From Lachnospiraceae bacterium (GTDB taxonomy: Bacteria > Bacillota > Clostridia > Lachnospirales > Lachnospiraceae): a stretch of 64,000 nucleotides of DNA. The translations under genes were made by a program, and so were the position numbers. Below are positions 52,723 through 61,478 of this stretch, piece by piece. Within the stretch, counting starts at the first letter, position 1, and each line of letters opens with the position of its first letter. Under the pieces are notes generated by a model, which made no database searches, was not told where the DNA came from, and was given only the letters and a program-made list of their open reading frames with translations. Location of the stretch: positions 248,001-312,000 of the forward strand of contig JAILHF010000051.1 of assembly GCA_024696005.1 (NCBI GenBank). The letters run 5' to 3'.

Positions 52723-55700
52723 TCAGGAGATCACATCCCAGGAGATCCCGTTTAAGGTATAATCCGCACGGCAGTTGGCATAGTTCATGTTATCCTGCTC
52801 GAGCAGCGTTTCCCTTCCTTCTTCGTTTCTGAGCCGCACCACCAGATTTGCGTTCTCGGCAAAGAAGCTTCCCAATCCTTCTTTTCCGCCGTAGGCATAC
52901 AGCGCCGCACCGCTGCCGGTAAAATGCAGATCGACGCCTTCGATCCGCACCTCGGAGTGCCCGCCGAAGCTGCCGGCACCGCAGCCCTTCTCCGCGCGGA
53001 TATCCATATTGCAGCCCAGATCCTTAAGCTGCACTTTCGCCCGACTGCCTTTGAGGCTGCCAAAGCCGGTAAAATTCCTTCCCATGAAAAAACAGCGCAG
53101 GAATACATTGCGGATCGACAGATCGGCATCCCCGTTCAGGCTGCCGATCCCGCAGGCCTCGTCACAGGAAAAGCTGAGATCCAGCTCACAGTCGTGGATC
53201 GACATCTCCACATTGCCGTCCAGACTGCCCATCCCCACGCCTTTTTCACCGGAATGCTGCAGGACATAGCGCCCGCGACTGATACGGATATCGGTACCGT
53301 CTTTTCCGCCGATGCCGATCCCCCGGTTCCCGTTACAGTCGATCATGACGGAACCGTCCTGGGCAAATTCGATGGTACCGCTCCTGCCGCTCAGGTTCCC
53401 GATCCCGCAGTAATCATCCTGGTTGAGCTGTATCCGCAGATCCCCGTCTCCCCGCAGGGTCAGGCTCGCCCCTTCCGGCACCAAGATCCCGCCTCTCTTC
53501 AGATTGTTCTCCCCCTGAAGCACGAGGGTGAGCTTCGTGCCGGGCTCCAGGATGATGCAGGGATTGTTCCGCGTGCTTCCGAGATTGACGTTTTCGAAAG
53601 TGATCTGCCCTTCGTAACCGGCGGAAATACGGAGCTGAAGCTCGGTGCTCTGCCCCGGGGTCCCGCTTAGGATATAATCATTATAGGTAACCGCGCCTCC
53701 GCGGCTTTCCAGGATCGTATAGCCGTCCCGGATCAGCGAAGCCGTCGAAAAACGGTCGGCCTTGCCGGTCTCAAAGGTCCGGTAGAAGCTGCCGTCGATC
53801 CGGTCCTTCTGCCAGGTCCTGATCTCTTCCGCGATCTTTTCGTCGATCCCTTCGATCACTTCGGGCCCGGGCCTGCCGGTGTAGTATCCCTGGATCAGAT
53901 CCACGTTCAGGCCGATCACGCAGCGAAGCTCTTCTCCGGTCTCGACGCCCTCCGCAAGCACCTTGATACCGTTATCATGGGAAAAGGTAACGATCTCCCT
54001 GACAAAATGCTGTTTCTGGGGACTGTCCTGTATGCCCGAAAGCAGCGAACGGTCCACTTTAACGTAATCCGGCATGTAGCGGAGCAGATTGGATACGTTC
54101 GAATAGCCGGTCCCGTAATCATCCAGGGCGGAACCGATCCCCATGCGTGCAAAGCGCGCCTTCATCTCCCCAAGCTCACGGTCGTCCATCTCTGTCTGTT
54201 CGGTGAGCTCCACCACGGCCTGTTCGCCCCGCCTCGTCAGCATCTCCTCGATCCGGGCGTGATCTTCCTCCGAAAGCTTCACCCCGGGGATGCTGTTGAT
54301 AAAGATATGCCTGCCTTCAAACGACTCTTCGCTTCCTTCCACCTGGGAAAGGACGTTTAAGAAGGTCGCTTTTTCCACATCCCCCAGCCGGTTCATCATC
54401 GTGGCATATTTAATGATCTGCAGCGGCGAGACCTTCATCTCGCTCCGGGCACGCATCAGCGCTTCGAAGGCATAAATGCTCCCGTCTTCCGCGTTCACGA
54501 TGGGCTGGTAGAAATAGGAAAGCCGGTTTTCGTTGAGGATGCTTTCCACCTCTTCGAGTATGACCCGCTCCTCCTCCGGCAGGGCCTGCTGCTCATTCTT
54601 TTCAAACACGACACCCCCGCGTCGCATATCCGCCAGCTCATAACGGCGCAGGGCCTCCAGGCCGCGGACCGCGGACTGCAGCCACAGACGGTAGGTCTCA
54701 TCGTAACTGCGGGCTTCCCTTCCGTAATTGATCACGGCATAGCCGAAACAGCTGTCTTCAAAATGAAGCGGGCTGAAGATGAACGCTCTGGGCTCGCCCC
54801 TCTCTTCGGAAAGCTCCGGCATAAGAAGGGCAGTATCGAAACGGGTATTGATGCTGAGGCGGTCCTTCCGCCCCTCTTCCCCGTACAATGCCATGGCATG
54901 GATCATGCGCTCCGTATAGCCGTGACTGGACAGGCGCCCCCTGTTCAGGGAGGCCGGTGTGGCCCACTGCTCGGTCAGGAAGATATGAAAACTCTCGTAG
55001 CCCTTGATCTGGTGACGGTACTCGTACATCACATCCAGGGAATTGCGCAGGCTCGTCTGCAGCATAAGATCCTCGGGCATGCGGTTATGCAGGGAGAAAA
55101 AGCTTCCTTCGGAAAGGACCGTCGCCCAGCCGTCGCGCAGGATGCTGCGCGTGGAGACGCCCTTTGCGTCGCAGCCGCAGCTGCCGCCCATGAACAGCTC
55201 CACTTCCGTTTCCGGATCGCGGATCTCCTTTCCTTCCATCAGCAGGAAAATGCTTTTCGCCGCATGCCTCCCCGTAGAACAGGCCGGGATATAGGCGCTG
55301 GTGATCGGGACCGGGCTGGTCCGTCCCTCTTCCACGCTGTCAAAACCGGCGACCGCAATATCCCCGGGTATGTGTATGCCGTTCTCTTCCATGGCCTGGC
55401 AAAAGCCCACAGCCATCTGGTCATTGGCAAAGGCGATCGCTTCGGGCATGTCCTCACGGTTCCGCAAAAGATGCTCCGCGCAGGCACTGCCGCTGCTGTA
55501 CCAGTAATCCCCGTAAAAGATCCTGTCCTCACGGACCGTCAGGCCGTGGGCCGCCATCTCATCCCGGTATGCCTGCAAACGGCTCTGGGAATGGGGATGC
55601 CATTTTTTTCCGGTAAGATAGGCGATATCCTTATATCCGTGTTTTTCGATCAGATGCGCGATCAGCTTCCGAACGGGCGTGTAACTGTCCGTCCATATGG

Positions 55701-56031
55701 AAGGAAAGTTCCGGCTCTTCTGATCCACGACCAGGACAGGTCCCTGAAAGCTTTTTTTGATCTTTTCCTCAAGCGCTTCCAGAACGCCCGGTGTCTGTAT
55801 CGTATCACTGAGCAGCACCACCGCATCAAAAAGGGAGTAATTCACAAGAGAAAAGATATTGGAATCCCCGGTCTCCCGGGCGGGAGTATTCTGGTATTTG
55901 ATGAGCATGGAAAAAATACAGACATCCGTGTCCCTGTCAAAAGCTTCCTGCACAAAGCCCCTGATGAAACGCAGCTGATAATACTCATCCGCCTGCCCCA
56001 TGAGCAGTGCGATCCTCTTGCGGCTCGCCAT
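52723..56031 (-). CDS. LacI-like sensor + EAL c-di-GMP phosphodiesterase + C-terminal beta-helix
   Basis: A 1102-residue cytosolic protein with no HTH, signal peptide or membrane helix. Residues about 5-285 are a periplasmic-binding-like LacI-type sensor (RIALLMGQADEYY; HLIEKHGYKDIAYLTG; AIAFANDQMAVGF; IAVAGFDSVEEG). A linker of about 290-480 follows. The EAL domain (about 495-735) has the catalytic set: FEALMR, FINSIPG, VELTEQT, LDDYGTGYS, VKVDRSLL, LAEGVET and QGYYTGRP. The last 330 residues carry seven repeats of about 29 residues (GIGxLxGxxxxxxI), predicted to form a beta helix. Start ATG 56031 has AGGGAGG 8 nt upstream. Likely a sugar-regulated phosphodiesterase. Confidence 0.87.
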   Translation of the reverse strand: MASRKRIALLMGQADEYYQLRFIRGFVQEAFDRDTDVCIFSMLIKYQNTPARETGDSNIFSLVNYSLFDAVVLLSDTIQTPGVLEALEEKIKKSFQGPVLVVDQKSRNFPSIWTDSYTPVRKLIAHLIEKHGYKDIAYLTGKKWHPHSQSRLQAYRDEMAAHGLTVREDRIFYGDYWYSSGSACAEHLLRNREDMPEAIAFANDQMAVGFCQAMEENGIHIPGDIAVAGFDSVEEGRTSPVPITSAYIPACSTGRHAAKSIFLLMEGKEIRDPETEVELFMGGSCGCDAKGVSTRSILRDGWATVLSEGSFFSLHNRMPEDLMLQTSLRNSLDVMYEYRHQIKGYESFHIFLTEQWATPASLNRGRLSSHGYTERMIHAMALYGEEGRKDRLSINTRFDTALLMPELSEERGEPRAFIFSPLHFEDSCFGYAVINYGREARSYDETYRLWLQSAVRGLEALRRYELADMRRGGVVFEKNEQQALPEEERVILEEVESILNENRLSYFYQPIVNAEDGSIYAFEALMRARSEMKVSPLQIIKYATMMNRLGDVEKATFLNVLSQVEGSEESFEGRHIFINSIPGVKLSEEDHARIEEMLTRRGEQAVVELTEQTEMDDRELGEMKARFARMGIGSALDDYGTGYSNVSNLLRYMPDYVKVDRSLLSGIQDSPQKQHFVREIVTFSHDNGIKVLAEGVETGEELRCVIGLNVDLIQGYYTGRPGPEVIEGIDEKIAEEIRTWQKDRIDGSFYRTFETGKADRFSTASLIRDGYTILESRGGAVTYNDYILSGTPGQSTELQLRISAGYEGQITFENVNLGSTRNNPCIILEPGTKLTLVLQGENNLKRGGILVPEGASLTLRGDGDLRIQLNQDDYCGIGNLSGRSGTIEFAQDGSVMIDCNGNRGIGIGGKDGTDIRISRGRYVLQHSGEKGVGMGSLDGNVEMSIHDCELDLSFSCDEACGIGSLNGDADLSIRNVFLRCFFMGRNFTGFGSLKGSRAKVQLKDLGCNMDIRAEKGCGAGSFGGHSEVRIEGVDLHFTGSGAALYAYGGKEGLGSFFAENANLVVRLRNEEGRETLLEQDNMNYANCRADYTLNGISWDVIS

Positions 56032-56062
56032 CTGCGCAACCTCCCTTACACGATCTTTGTTT

Positions 56063-56091
56063 ATTCTACCGAATTTCACACGATTTCGCAA
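56063..56091 (-). promoter_or_regulatory. SigA promoter of the EAL gene
   Basis: TTGCGA, 17-bp spacer, TAGAAT on the minus strand, about 30 bp before the ATG. Confidence 0.75.
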
Positions 56092-56114
56092 GTTTATCTT
56101 CGGGGTTTTTCTCC

Positions 56115-56143
56115 TTGCACGCAGTCTGTGAGCGTGTTAGAAT
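56115..56143 (+). promoter_or_regulatory. SigA promoter of the second isomerase gene
   Basis: TTGCAC, 17-bp spacer, TAGAAT on the plus strand. It lies back to back with the promoter at 56063-56091; the two -35 boxes are 23 bp apart. Confidence 0.75.
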
Positions 56144-56187
56144 AGCTTGCACAATGTAATGCCATTTACAGGAGGATGAAAAAGCCC

Positions 56188-57576
56188 ATGGATCAGAAAG
56201 AAAAAGACGCCCTTTCCGAAGACGTTGAAAATACCGACGCCACGGAAAGCACAGAGGAAACAGACGAAAAAGAAGCCGTAAACGACGTCGAAAAGGAAGA
56301 AGAAAACGACATCGATGCCGATGATGACTTCGAGACGGAAGTCAAAAAAGAAAGAGAAACAGACAAGGAACCCGCAAGCCCCGAGGCCATCAGGCGCGGG
56401 CGCAACATCATCTTCTTCGAGCTGGCGCTTGCCGCCGTTGCGATCCTGATCATCATCATCTCGATCGCGGTCCGCAAGAACAACGAAAACAAGGAAAACG
56501 CCGCAAACGATCCCGCGACAGCCGCTTCCGAAAATGCGGTCGACAACTCCATACTCTTTACGGATATTCCCGAAGTTCCCGACTTTGAGAAAAATCCTTC
56601 CATTAATTATGAAGCTCTCAGTGCCGAAAACAAAATGCTCAAGCTTTCCGATGACGAAGGCGGCACGATCTATGTTCATAATTACAACAACCGGGAATAC
56701 TTCCTCTCCGAGACCAGCATCTCCGAAAATGACGTGGACGACCTCATCCGTTCCCAGATCCTTGTAAACTATCTGGAAGAGATCCCCGTTGAACGGGAGA
56801 TTGCCGAGATGTACGACAGCGTGAGCATCAACTACACCGGCAAGATCGACGGTGTAGCCTTTGATGGCGGCACGGCCGAAGACCAGTCGATCACCCTTGG
56901 CGTGGATCCTTTCATTGAAGGCTTTACCGAGGGCATCATCGGAATGAAGATCGGAGAGACCAAAGACGTGGTCACCCGCTTCCCCGACAGTTATCCGCAG
57001 AGCCCTGACCTCGAAGGAAAAGAAGCTATTTTCACCATCACGCTCAACGCGATCGAACACGCAAACCGCGTCCCGGAGCTTACGGACGAGATCGCGGCGG
57101 AAGCCAGCCAGGGCGCGTATCCCACCGCCAAAGAAGCCCGCGAGTATTTTGAGGACCAGCTCCGCACCGTAAAGATCTGGAGCTTTATCGATACCGATTT
57201 CTATGTTGAAAAGCTGTCCAAGGATACGGTACTCAAGTATTACAATGCATCCATGAAGCAGTATGACAAGAGCAGCACGGAAAGCGGCATCAGCATCGAG
57301 ACGATGCTTTCGATGTATTACGGTGTCTCCGTAGAGGAATTCAAGGAGGAGCAGATGCGGACGGCTGCAGAGAGCGTCCAGCATGCCGCTCTGTACAATG
57401 CCATCGCCGCAAAGGAAGGGATCACGGTCAGCGATGAGGATTACGCAAAGCTCGCTTCCGATTACGGCTATACAGCCGACAACGTGGATGAATTCAAAGC
57501 CCAGTACGGCGAAGAGATCATTCACGACTATATCCTGCAGGCCAATCTGCTGGAATTCTTCAAGACGATCAAATGA
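56188..57576 (+). CDS. Second membrane-anchored trigger-factor-like FKBP-type isomerase
   Basis: A 462-residue protein with a very acidic cytoplasmic N terminus (about 1-70, many Glu and Asp), one membrane segment (about 78-98) and a large extracytoplasmic part. The FKBP domain at about 210-295 has the trigger-factor core DSVSINYTGKIDGVAFDGG, LGVDPFIEGFTEGIIGMKIGE and FPDSYP. A C-terminal helical chaperone-like arm follows. It parallels the protein at 871 in layout but is only distantly similar. The start is placed at ATG 56188 because AGGAGG directly touches the earlier ATG at 56176. The gene is monocistronic, with its own promoter and terminator. Confidence 0.85.
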   Translation: MDQKEKDALSEDVENTDATESTEETDEKEAVNDVEKEEENDIDADDDFETEVKKERETDKEPASPEAIRRGRNIIFFELALAAVAILIIIISIAVRKNNENKENAANDPATAASENAVDNSILFTDIPEVPDFEKNPSINYEALSAENKMLKLSDDEGGTIYVHNYNNREYFLSETSISENDVDDLIRSQILVNYLEEIPVEREIAEMYDSVSINYTGKIDGVAFDGGTAEDQSITLGVDPFIEGFTEGIIGMKIGETKDVVTRFPDSYPQSPDLEGKEAIFTITLNAIEHANRVPELTDEIAAEASQGAYPTAKEAREYFEDQLRTVKIWSFIDTDFYVEKLSKDTVLKYYNASMKQYDKSSTESGISIETMLSMYYGVSVEEFKEEQMRTAAESVQHAALYNAIAAKEGITVSDEDYAKLASDYGYTADNVDEFKAQYGEEIIHDYILQANLLEFFKTIK

Positions 57577-57633
57577 GTTTCCGACCGTTCCGCCAAAGCG
57601 CCTGCGGGTGATGCCCGGGGGGCGGGCAGATGC

Positions 57634-57668
57634 AAAAAAAGATCAGGGCATGTGCCCTGATCTTTTTT
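57634..57668. terminator. Rho-independent terminator, probably bidirectional
   Basis: AGATCAGGGCA pairs with TGCCCTGATCT around a 2-nt loop, with seven A before and six T after. It sits between convergent genes. Confidence 0.93.
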
Positions 57669-57741
57669 ACTTCCTGTCGTTTTTGTTTCCGCCATGCGGG
57701 ATGTTTCACCCCGCTCTGCCTTTCACATCTTATCCCGGTGC

Positions 57742-59442
57742 TTACAGTTTCTTAACGTAATCGGATTTGATGTATGCTTCTTTTCCGTTATACAGGATCT
57801 TGGTCCAGCCTTCCGTCTCTTCAACCAGGTCAAAGCTCGTTCCGGAATAAGCCGTTCCAAGTATGTCCGAATTGGTATCCGCCTTGGCGCGGATATTGAC
57901 CGTGGACGTTGCCTGCACCTTCCCCTGTGTCTTCACATCGCTTCCACCGACCACAGCGAGGTAATCCGATTTGATATAGGCATCCTTTCCTTCAAAGATC
58001 ACATGACTCCATCCGTTAGCCAGCTGTTCCTTGCAGGTAAGCTTCGTGCCCGGATTCACACTGCCGAGACGGTCAGCGTTCTGGCTGTCGGAGGCGCGCA
58101 CATTGACATAATTCGTCGCTTCCACCTCAAACTCGACCGGCGCAGCGGCAACAATTTCTTCTTCTTCCTCTTCTTCGGTGTTTTCTTCGCCCTCTTTCTC
58201 TTCAGGCGTGGGCGTGGGCTCCTCTTTCGCCGTTGAACCGTCCGACACATCATTGCCTTCCGCAGCAGCTGCAAGGCGCACCCCGACACCGTCCCGGATC
58301 AGCTGCTTCAACGAAGACATGTACTCTTCGTATTCGGGATCGGCATCCATGACCTCCTGGTACTGGGTATCAACATGCTTGAAGAGATCCACCACATCCT
58401 GCTGCGCGGTCACGGTACGGATATATTCCACCACATTCTCATCAAAACTGCCGCTGTACACATACAGCTCCCCCGGCGTCTCACTGCCTTCGGGGACTTC
58501 CTTGCGGCATACGACCAGTGTTTCCAGGGCGGGCGCCGTCTGCTCCCACTCCTTCAGCTTCAGATCATAGGATACGTATACCATCCAGGAGTTGTCGTAC
58601 GGCCCCTTCTTGGTATAGCAGTGCAGGTTACGGTACGCTTCGATGTACTCGCTCTTCGCCTCCAGCTTGGCCTGCTCCAGCGAATCGGTAAAACTTCGCA
58701 TCATGCGGTATGTTTCGATGTCATTTTCTTCCCTGGCTTTGAAATAGCGGGCAATGAATCCGGTCAGCTCGGGATCTTCACTCTCTGTGAGCGGTTCCTC
58801 CATGCTTCCCGTCTCATCGTCCGAGATCGAAGCCACCTGGTCGGTCACACTTCTTTCGTTTGCGCTGAGGCTTGCGCTGCCGCCATCCGGCTTCTTGCCC
58901 TGCATGTTCCCGAAAACCACGATCGCGATGATCAGAAGCACCGCAGCCGCAAGACCGGGGATCAGGACACGCTTGTACTGCCCGAACCATTCTCCGAACG
59001 AGAGCTCACGGCGCTTTTTCCTTGCCGGAGGATTTCTGCGCTCCCTGACAGGCTGCCCGTCTGCCGAATACAGCTCTTCCTCTTCTTCGAGGGAAAACAG
59101 CTCTTCCTCCCTCAGGCCGCCTTCTTCCTTTTCTTCATATTCCAAATGAGAGGATGCGGGGATCTTCTCTTCCCCGCCAAAAAACGAGGACGGTCTTTCC
59201 TCCTCTGCCGGCGCATATTCCTGCTCAGGCACTGCGGCGATCTCTTCCTCGCGCGCCGCTTCAACCGGCAGCGCTTCCTCTTCGGCTTCCGCCTTCCCGT
59301 TCATCTCCCGGCTCACTTCCGAAAGCAGATTGGCTTTCCGGGCACTCAGACTGTTCTCCTCGTATTCCGGCAAAGGAACGGAATAGTTTTCCGCGGGAGC
59401 GGGATTGTTATTCTGTCTGTTCTTCTTTCTTTTTTTACCCAT
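57742..59442 (-). CDS. Membrane protein with two bacterial SH3 domains
   Basis: A 566-residue protein with a long charged cytoplasmic N terminus (about 1-170, basic then very acidic), one membrane segment (about 174-194) and an extracytoplasmic region. The latter has an alpha/beta domain (about 225-390; FIARYFKAREENDIETY), similar to domains that occur before SH3b repeats. A Thr-Pro/Glu linker follows (about 395-430). Two SH3b domains end the protein (about 437-497: NYVNVRASDSQNADRLGSV; and 503-566: STVNIRAKADTNSDILG), both with the YIKSDY ending. SH3b domains bind cell-wall peptides. ATG at 59442. A hairpin and tRNA lie upstream. Confidence 0.88.
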   Translation of the reverse strand: MGKKRKKNRQNNNPAPAENYSVPLPEYEENSLSARKANLLSEVSREMNGKAEAEEEALPVEAAREEEIAAVPEQEYAPAEEERPSSFFGGEEKIPASSHLEYEEKEEGGLREEELFSLEEEEELYSADGQPVRERRNPPARKKRRELSFGEWFGQYKRVLIPGLAAAVLLIIAIVVFGNMQGKKPDGGSASLSANERSVTDQVASISDDETGSMEEPLTESEDPELTGFIARYFKAREENDIETYRMMRSFTDSLEQAKLEAKSEYIEAYRNLHCYTKKGPYDNSWMVYVSYDLKLKEWEQTAPALETLVVCRKEVPEGSETPGELYVYSGSFDENVVEYIRTVTAQQDVVDLFKHVDTQYQEVMDADPEYEEYMSSLKQLIRDGVGVRLAAAAEGNDVSDGSTAKEEPTPTPEEKEGEENTEEEEEEEIVAAAPVEFEVEATNYVNVRASDSQNADRLGSVNPGTKLTCKEQLANGWSHVIFEGKDAYIKSDYLAVVGGSDVKTQGKVQATSTVNIRAKADTNSDILGTAYSGTSFDLVEETEGWTKILYNGKEAYIKSDYVKKL

Positions 59443-59460
59443 AACCCTTTCTCCAAATAA

Positions 59461-59481
59461 GGCAGGGGTGATGCCCCTGCC
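59461..59481 (-). terminator. Hairpin after tRNA-Arg, weak terminator
   Basis: GGCAGGGG pairs with CCCCTGCC around a 5-nt loop, followed on the minus strand by TTATTT. It may end or process the tRNA transcript just before the SH3b gene. Confidence 0.5.
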
Positions 59482-59491
59482 CAAGTTGCCC

Positions 59492-59563
59492 TGCACCCGG
59501 CAGGGATCGAACCTGCATCAATGGCGTCGGAGGCCACCGGTCTATCCATTAGCCTACGAGTGC
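59492..59563 (-). tRNA. tRNA-Arg, anticodon CCG
   Basis: A 72-nt cloverleaf. The acceptor stem GCACTCG/CGGGTGC pairs (one T-G), the anticodon stem GTGGC/GCCAT closes loop CTCCGAC (anticodon CCG, codon CGG), and the T arm is GCAGG TTCGATC CCTGC. The discriminator is A and CCA is not encoded. The D stem GGCT/GACC has a C-A mismatch at the third pair, which is unusual. Confidence 0.9.
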
Positions 59564-59574
59564 AAACATTGATT

Positions 59575-59603
59575 ATATTATCACAGTCCGCACTACTTGT
59601 CCA
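59575..59603 (-). promoter_or_regulatory. Possible promoter of tRNA-Arg
   Basis: TGGACA, 17-bp spacer, TAATAT on the minus strand, with an overlapping TATAAT shifted by 3 bp. Spacing is good but sequence match is moderate. Confidence 0.45.
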
Positions 59604-59666
59604 GCCTAAAAATCCCCTGCCCCGGCCACCTCTTTCGGGCGGATCATCAGCCCCTTTCCGCCCCCG

Positions 59667-60665
59667 TCATGCGCTCGCGGCCATTTCTTCCTCCCGGATC
59701 CGGCGCAGCTCATCCGTCGGCAGGTCATAATAGTAGATCGAGTCTGACAAAACCTCATCGGCAGCCACCTGCGTCTCGTTCACCTGCCTTACCATGTCCC
59801 GGAGCTTTCCCGGTGCTTCCATCCCGTTATCTCCCAAAAGGATCAGCTCGTGGATCGAAGAGGGCAGAATATACAGACTCTTCCCAAGCCGCTCCGCAAA
59901 GGATCGCAGCACACCCGGATACAGCATGCAGGCCGCGCCGTAGTACTTCGCCCGGTTGGTAAGGACAAACATCGGTACGTCACCCCTTCCGTCCATGACA
60001 CTCTCCAGCATTTCCTCCGCGAGCTTTTCCATGCTTTCGCCCGCGTCGCTTTCCTCTTCCGGGATCTCCTTCACCTTCTTTTTGATATCCTCCAGAAGGA
60101 TATCGCGCATCAGCTCCTCCATGCTCTGCAGACTCTCCGGCAGAAGACGCCTGCAATTGGCCACCGCTTCGCTGTAAAGTGCCTCTTTGCTCACTCCCCA
60201 TTGCTCCATGTGCCTTAAGTTGATCAGGATTGAGGCGTTCCCGAAATCCCCTTCTCCGAGGAGATAATAGAAAACGATCGCCATGTCGAGGTAGAGCATG
60301 TGCGGGATCTCTTCCAGCAGTTCCCTGTTCTTTTCGGCATTGACCAGACGATAGGCGATCCGTTCTCTCGCCCGATTCCAGTCCAGAAAAGAGGATACAT
60401 CAAAATGCTTGTCCTCCCCGCTCCGTTCCAGCAGCTTTATGACCTCGTTCATCAGGCTGCCGAAAGGTTCCCCGTCTTCGTATCTGGCCAGATAATCATC
60501 CAGATAGATGGTGGGCGTGATATTGCTCTCTTCCCGGAAAAGCGAGATGCCGGTCAGCAGGATGCCGTTATTCTTTCTGACCTGCGAGATGCGTATCTCG
60601 CACCTTTCTCCCGCATATTCCCCGAGAGCCTTCTTTACCTTCTCAACAAATTCTTTCATATCCAT
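59667..60665 (-). CDS. DUF5688 family protein
   Basis: A 332-residue soluble protein with the DUF5688 pattern common in Lachnospiraceae: MDMKEFVEKVKKALGEY opening, a NNGILLTGISL strand, TIYLDDYLARYEDG, then a helical middle (LLEEIPHMLYLDMAIVFYYLL) and C-terminal SSIHELILLGD and DEVLSDSIYYYD. Function unknown. The start at ATG 60665 is supported by GGAGG 9 nt upstream; the longer frame includes a Phe/Cys-rich stretch unlike the family. It lies between the efp terminator and the tRNA. Confidence 0.85.
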   Translation of the reverse strand: MDMKEFVEKVKKALGEYAGERCEIRISQVRKNNGILLTGISLFREESNITPTIYLDDYLARYEDGEPFGSLMNEVIKLLERSGEDKHFDVSSFLDWNRARERIAYRLVNAEKNRELLEEIPHMLYLDMAIVFYYLLGEGDFGNASILINLRHMEQWGVSKEALYSEAVANCRRLLPESLQSMEELMRDILLEDIKKKVKEIPEEESDAGESMEKLAEEMLESVMDGRGDVPMFVLTNRAKYYGAACMLYPGVLRSFAERLGKSLYILPSSIHELILLGDNGMEAPGKLRDMVRQVNETQVAADEVLSDSIYYYDLPTDELRRIREEEMAASA

Positions 60666-60697
60666 GCTATTTTTCCTCCATGCGTGACAACAGAAAC

Positions 60698-60740
60698 AAA
60701 AAAAGACAACGAAACCGCATTGCTGCGATCGCGTTGTCTT
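60698..60740 (-). terminator. Terminator of efp
   Basis: AAGACAACG pairs with CGTTGTCTT, with a partly paired inner arm, followed by seven T on the minus strand. Confidence 0.85.
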
Positions 60741-60779
60741 ACATAAATACCGGTTCAAACGCCCCGAAGGGCAAAAAGC

Positions 60780-61337
60780 TTATACGCGGCTCAGATATTC
60801 ACCGGTTCTGGTATCGATCTTGATCTTGTCACCGTTGTCCACGAACAGGGGAACCTGCACCTGTGCGCCGGTCTCTACCGTTGCGGGCTTGGAAGCGCCG
60901 GTTGCGGTATCACCCTTGAAGCCGGGCTCGGTATCCGTGATCTCAAGCTCCACGAACAGAGGAGGCTCGATGGCGAACACACTCCCGTTGTGGGAGCAGA
61001 TCTTCACCATCTCGTTCTCCTTGACGAACTTGAGAGCATCACCGACGGTATCGGCATTCAGAGCGATCTGCTCATAGCTCTCCGTATCCATGAAGTTATA
61101 CAGATCACCATCGGAGTAGAGATACTGCATTTCCTTTCGGTCAATTCTTGCCTGCGGGCACTTTTCAGTCGGGCGGAAGGTTCTTTCCACCACGCCTCCG
61201 TTCTTGATATCCTTAAGCTTGGTCCGGACAAAAGCTGCGCCCTTTCCCGGCTTTACATGCTGAAATTCCACGATCTGATATACGCTGTTGTCAAGCTCGA
61301 TCGTCATGCCGTTTCTGAAATCACCTGCAGAAATCAT
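60780..61337 (-). CDS. efp: Elongation factor P
   Basis: Relieves ribosome stalling at polyproline stretches, 185 residues, normal length. The three-domain layout is complete. The tip lysine is in [15 protein letters not shown] (K at position 32), where post-translational modification occurs in many species. The N-terminal [15 protein letters not shown] and C-terminal TGEYLSRV are typical. GGAGGAG is 6 nt before the ATG and a good promoter and terminator flank it, so it is transcribed alone. Several proteins in this window have Thr-Pro linkers that may need it. Confidence 0.98.
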   Translation of the reverse strand: MISAGDFRNGMTIELDNSVYQIVEFQHVKPGKGAAFVRTKLKDIKNGGVVERTFRPTEKCPQARIDRKEMQYLYSDGDLYNFMDTESYEQIALNADTVGDALKFVKENEMVKICSHNGSVFAIEPPLFVELEITDTEPGFKGDTATGASKPATVETGAQVQVPLFVDNGDKIKIDTRTGEYLSRV

Positions 61338-61384
61338 CTTTACTCCTCCTGGATTTTTTGTCTTATTAGCGATAATACCCGTGT

Positions 61385-61413
61385 AGTATAACCTAAGGGT
61401 TTCGCTTTTTCAA
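61385..61413 (-). promoter_or_regulatory. SigA promoter of efp
   Basis: TTGAAA, 17-bp spacer, TATACT on the minus strand, about 45 bp before the ATG. Confidence 0.85.
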
Positions 61414-61434
61414 GTTCTTTTTTTGAAAAAACGC

Positions 61435-61468
61435 AAAAATTCCGGCGCCCCTGTTCAGAGCGCCGGAA
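61435..61468 (-). terminator. Terminator of pnp
   Basis: TTCCGGCGC pairs with GCGCCGGAA, loop 11 nt, followed by TTTTT on the minus strand. Confidence 0.85.
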
Positions 61469-61478
61469 CAGTAATTAT

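Noticed and set aside
59564-59666. Hairpin GGGCGGA/TCCGCCC after the DUF5688 gene as a terminator
   Set aside because: The stem has no T run after it.
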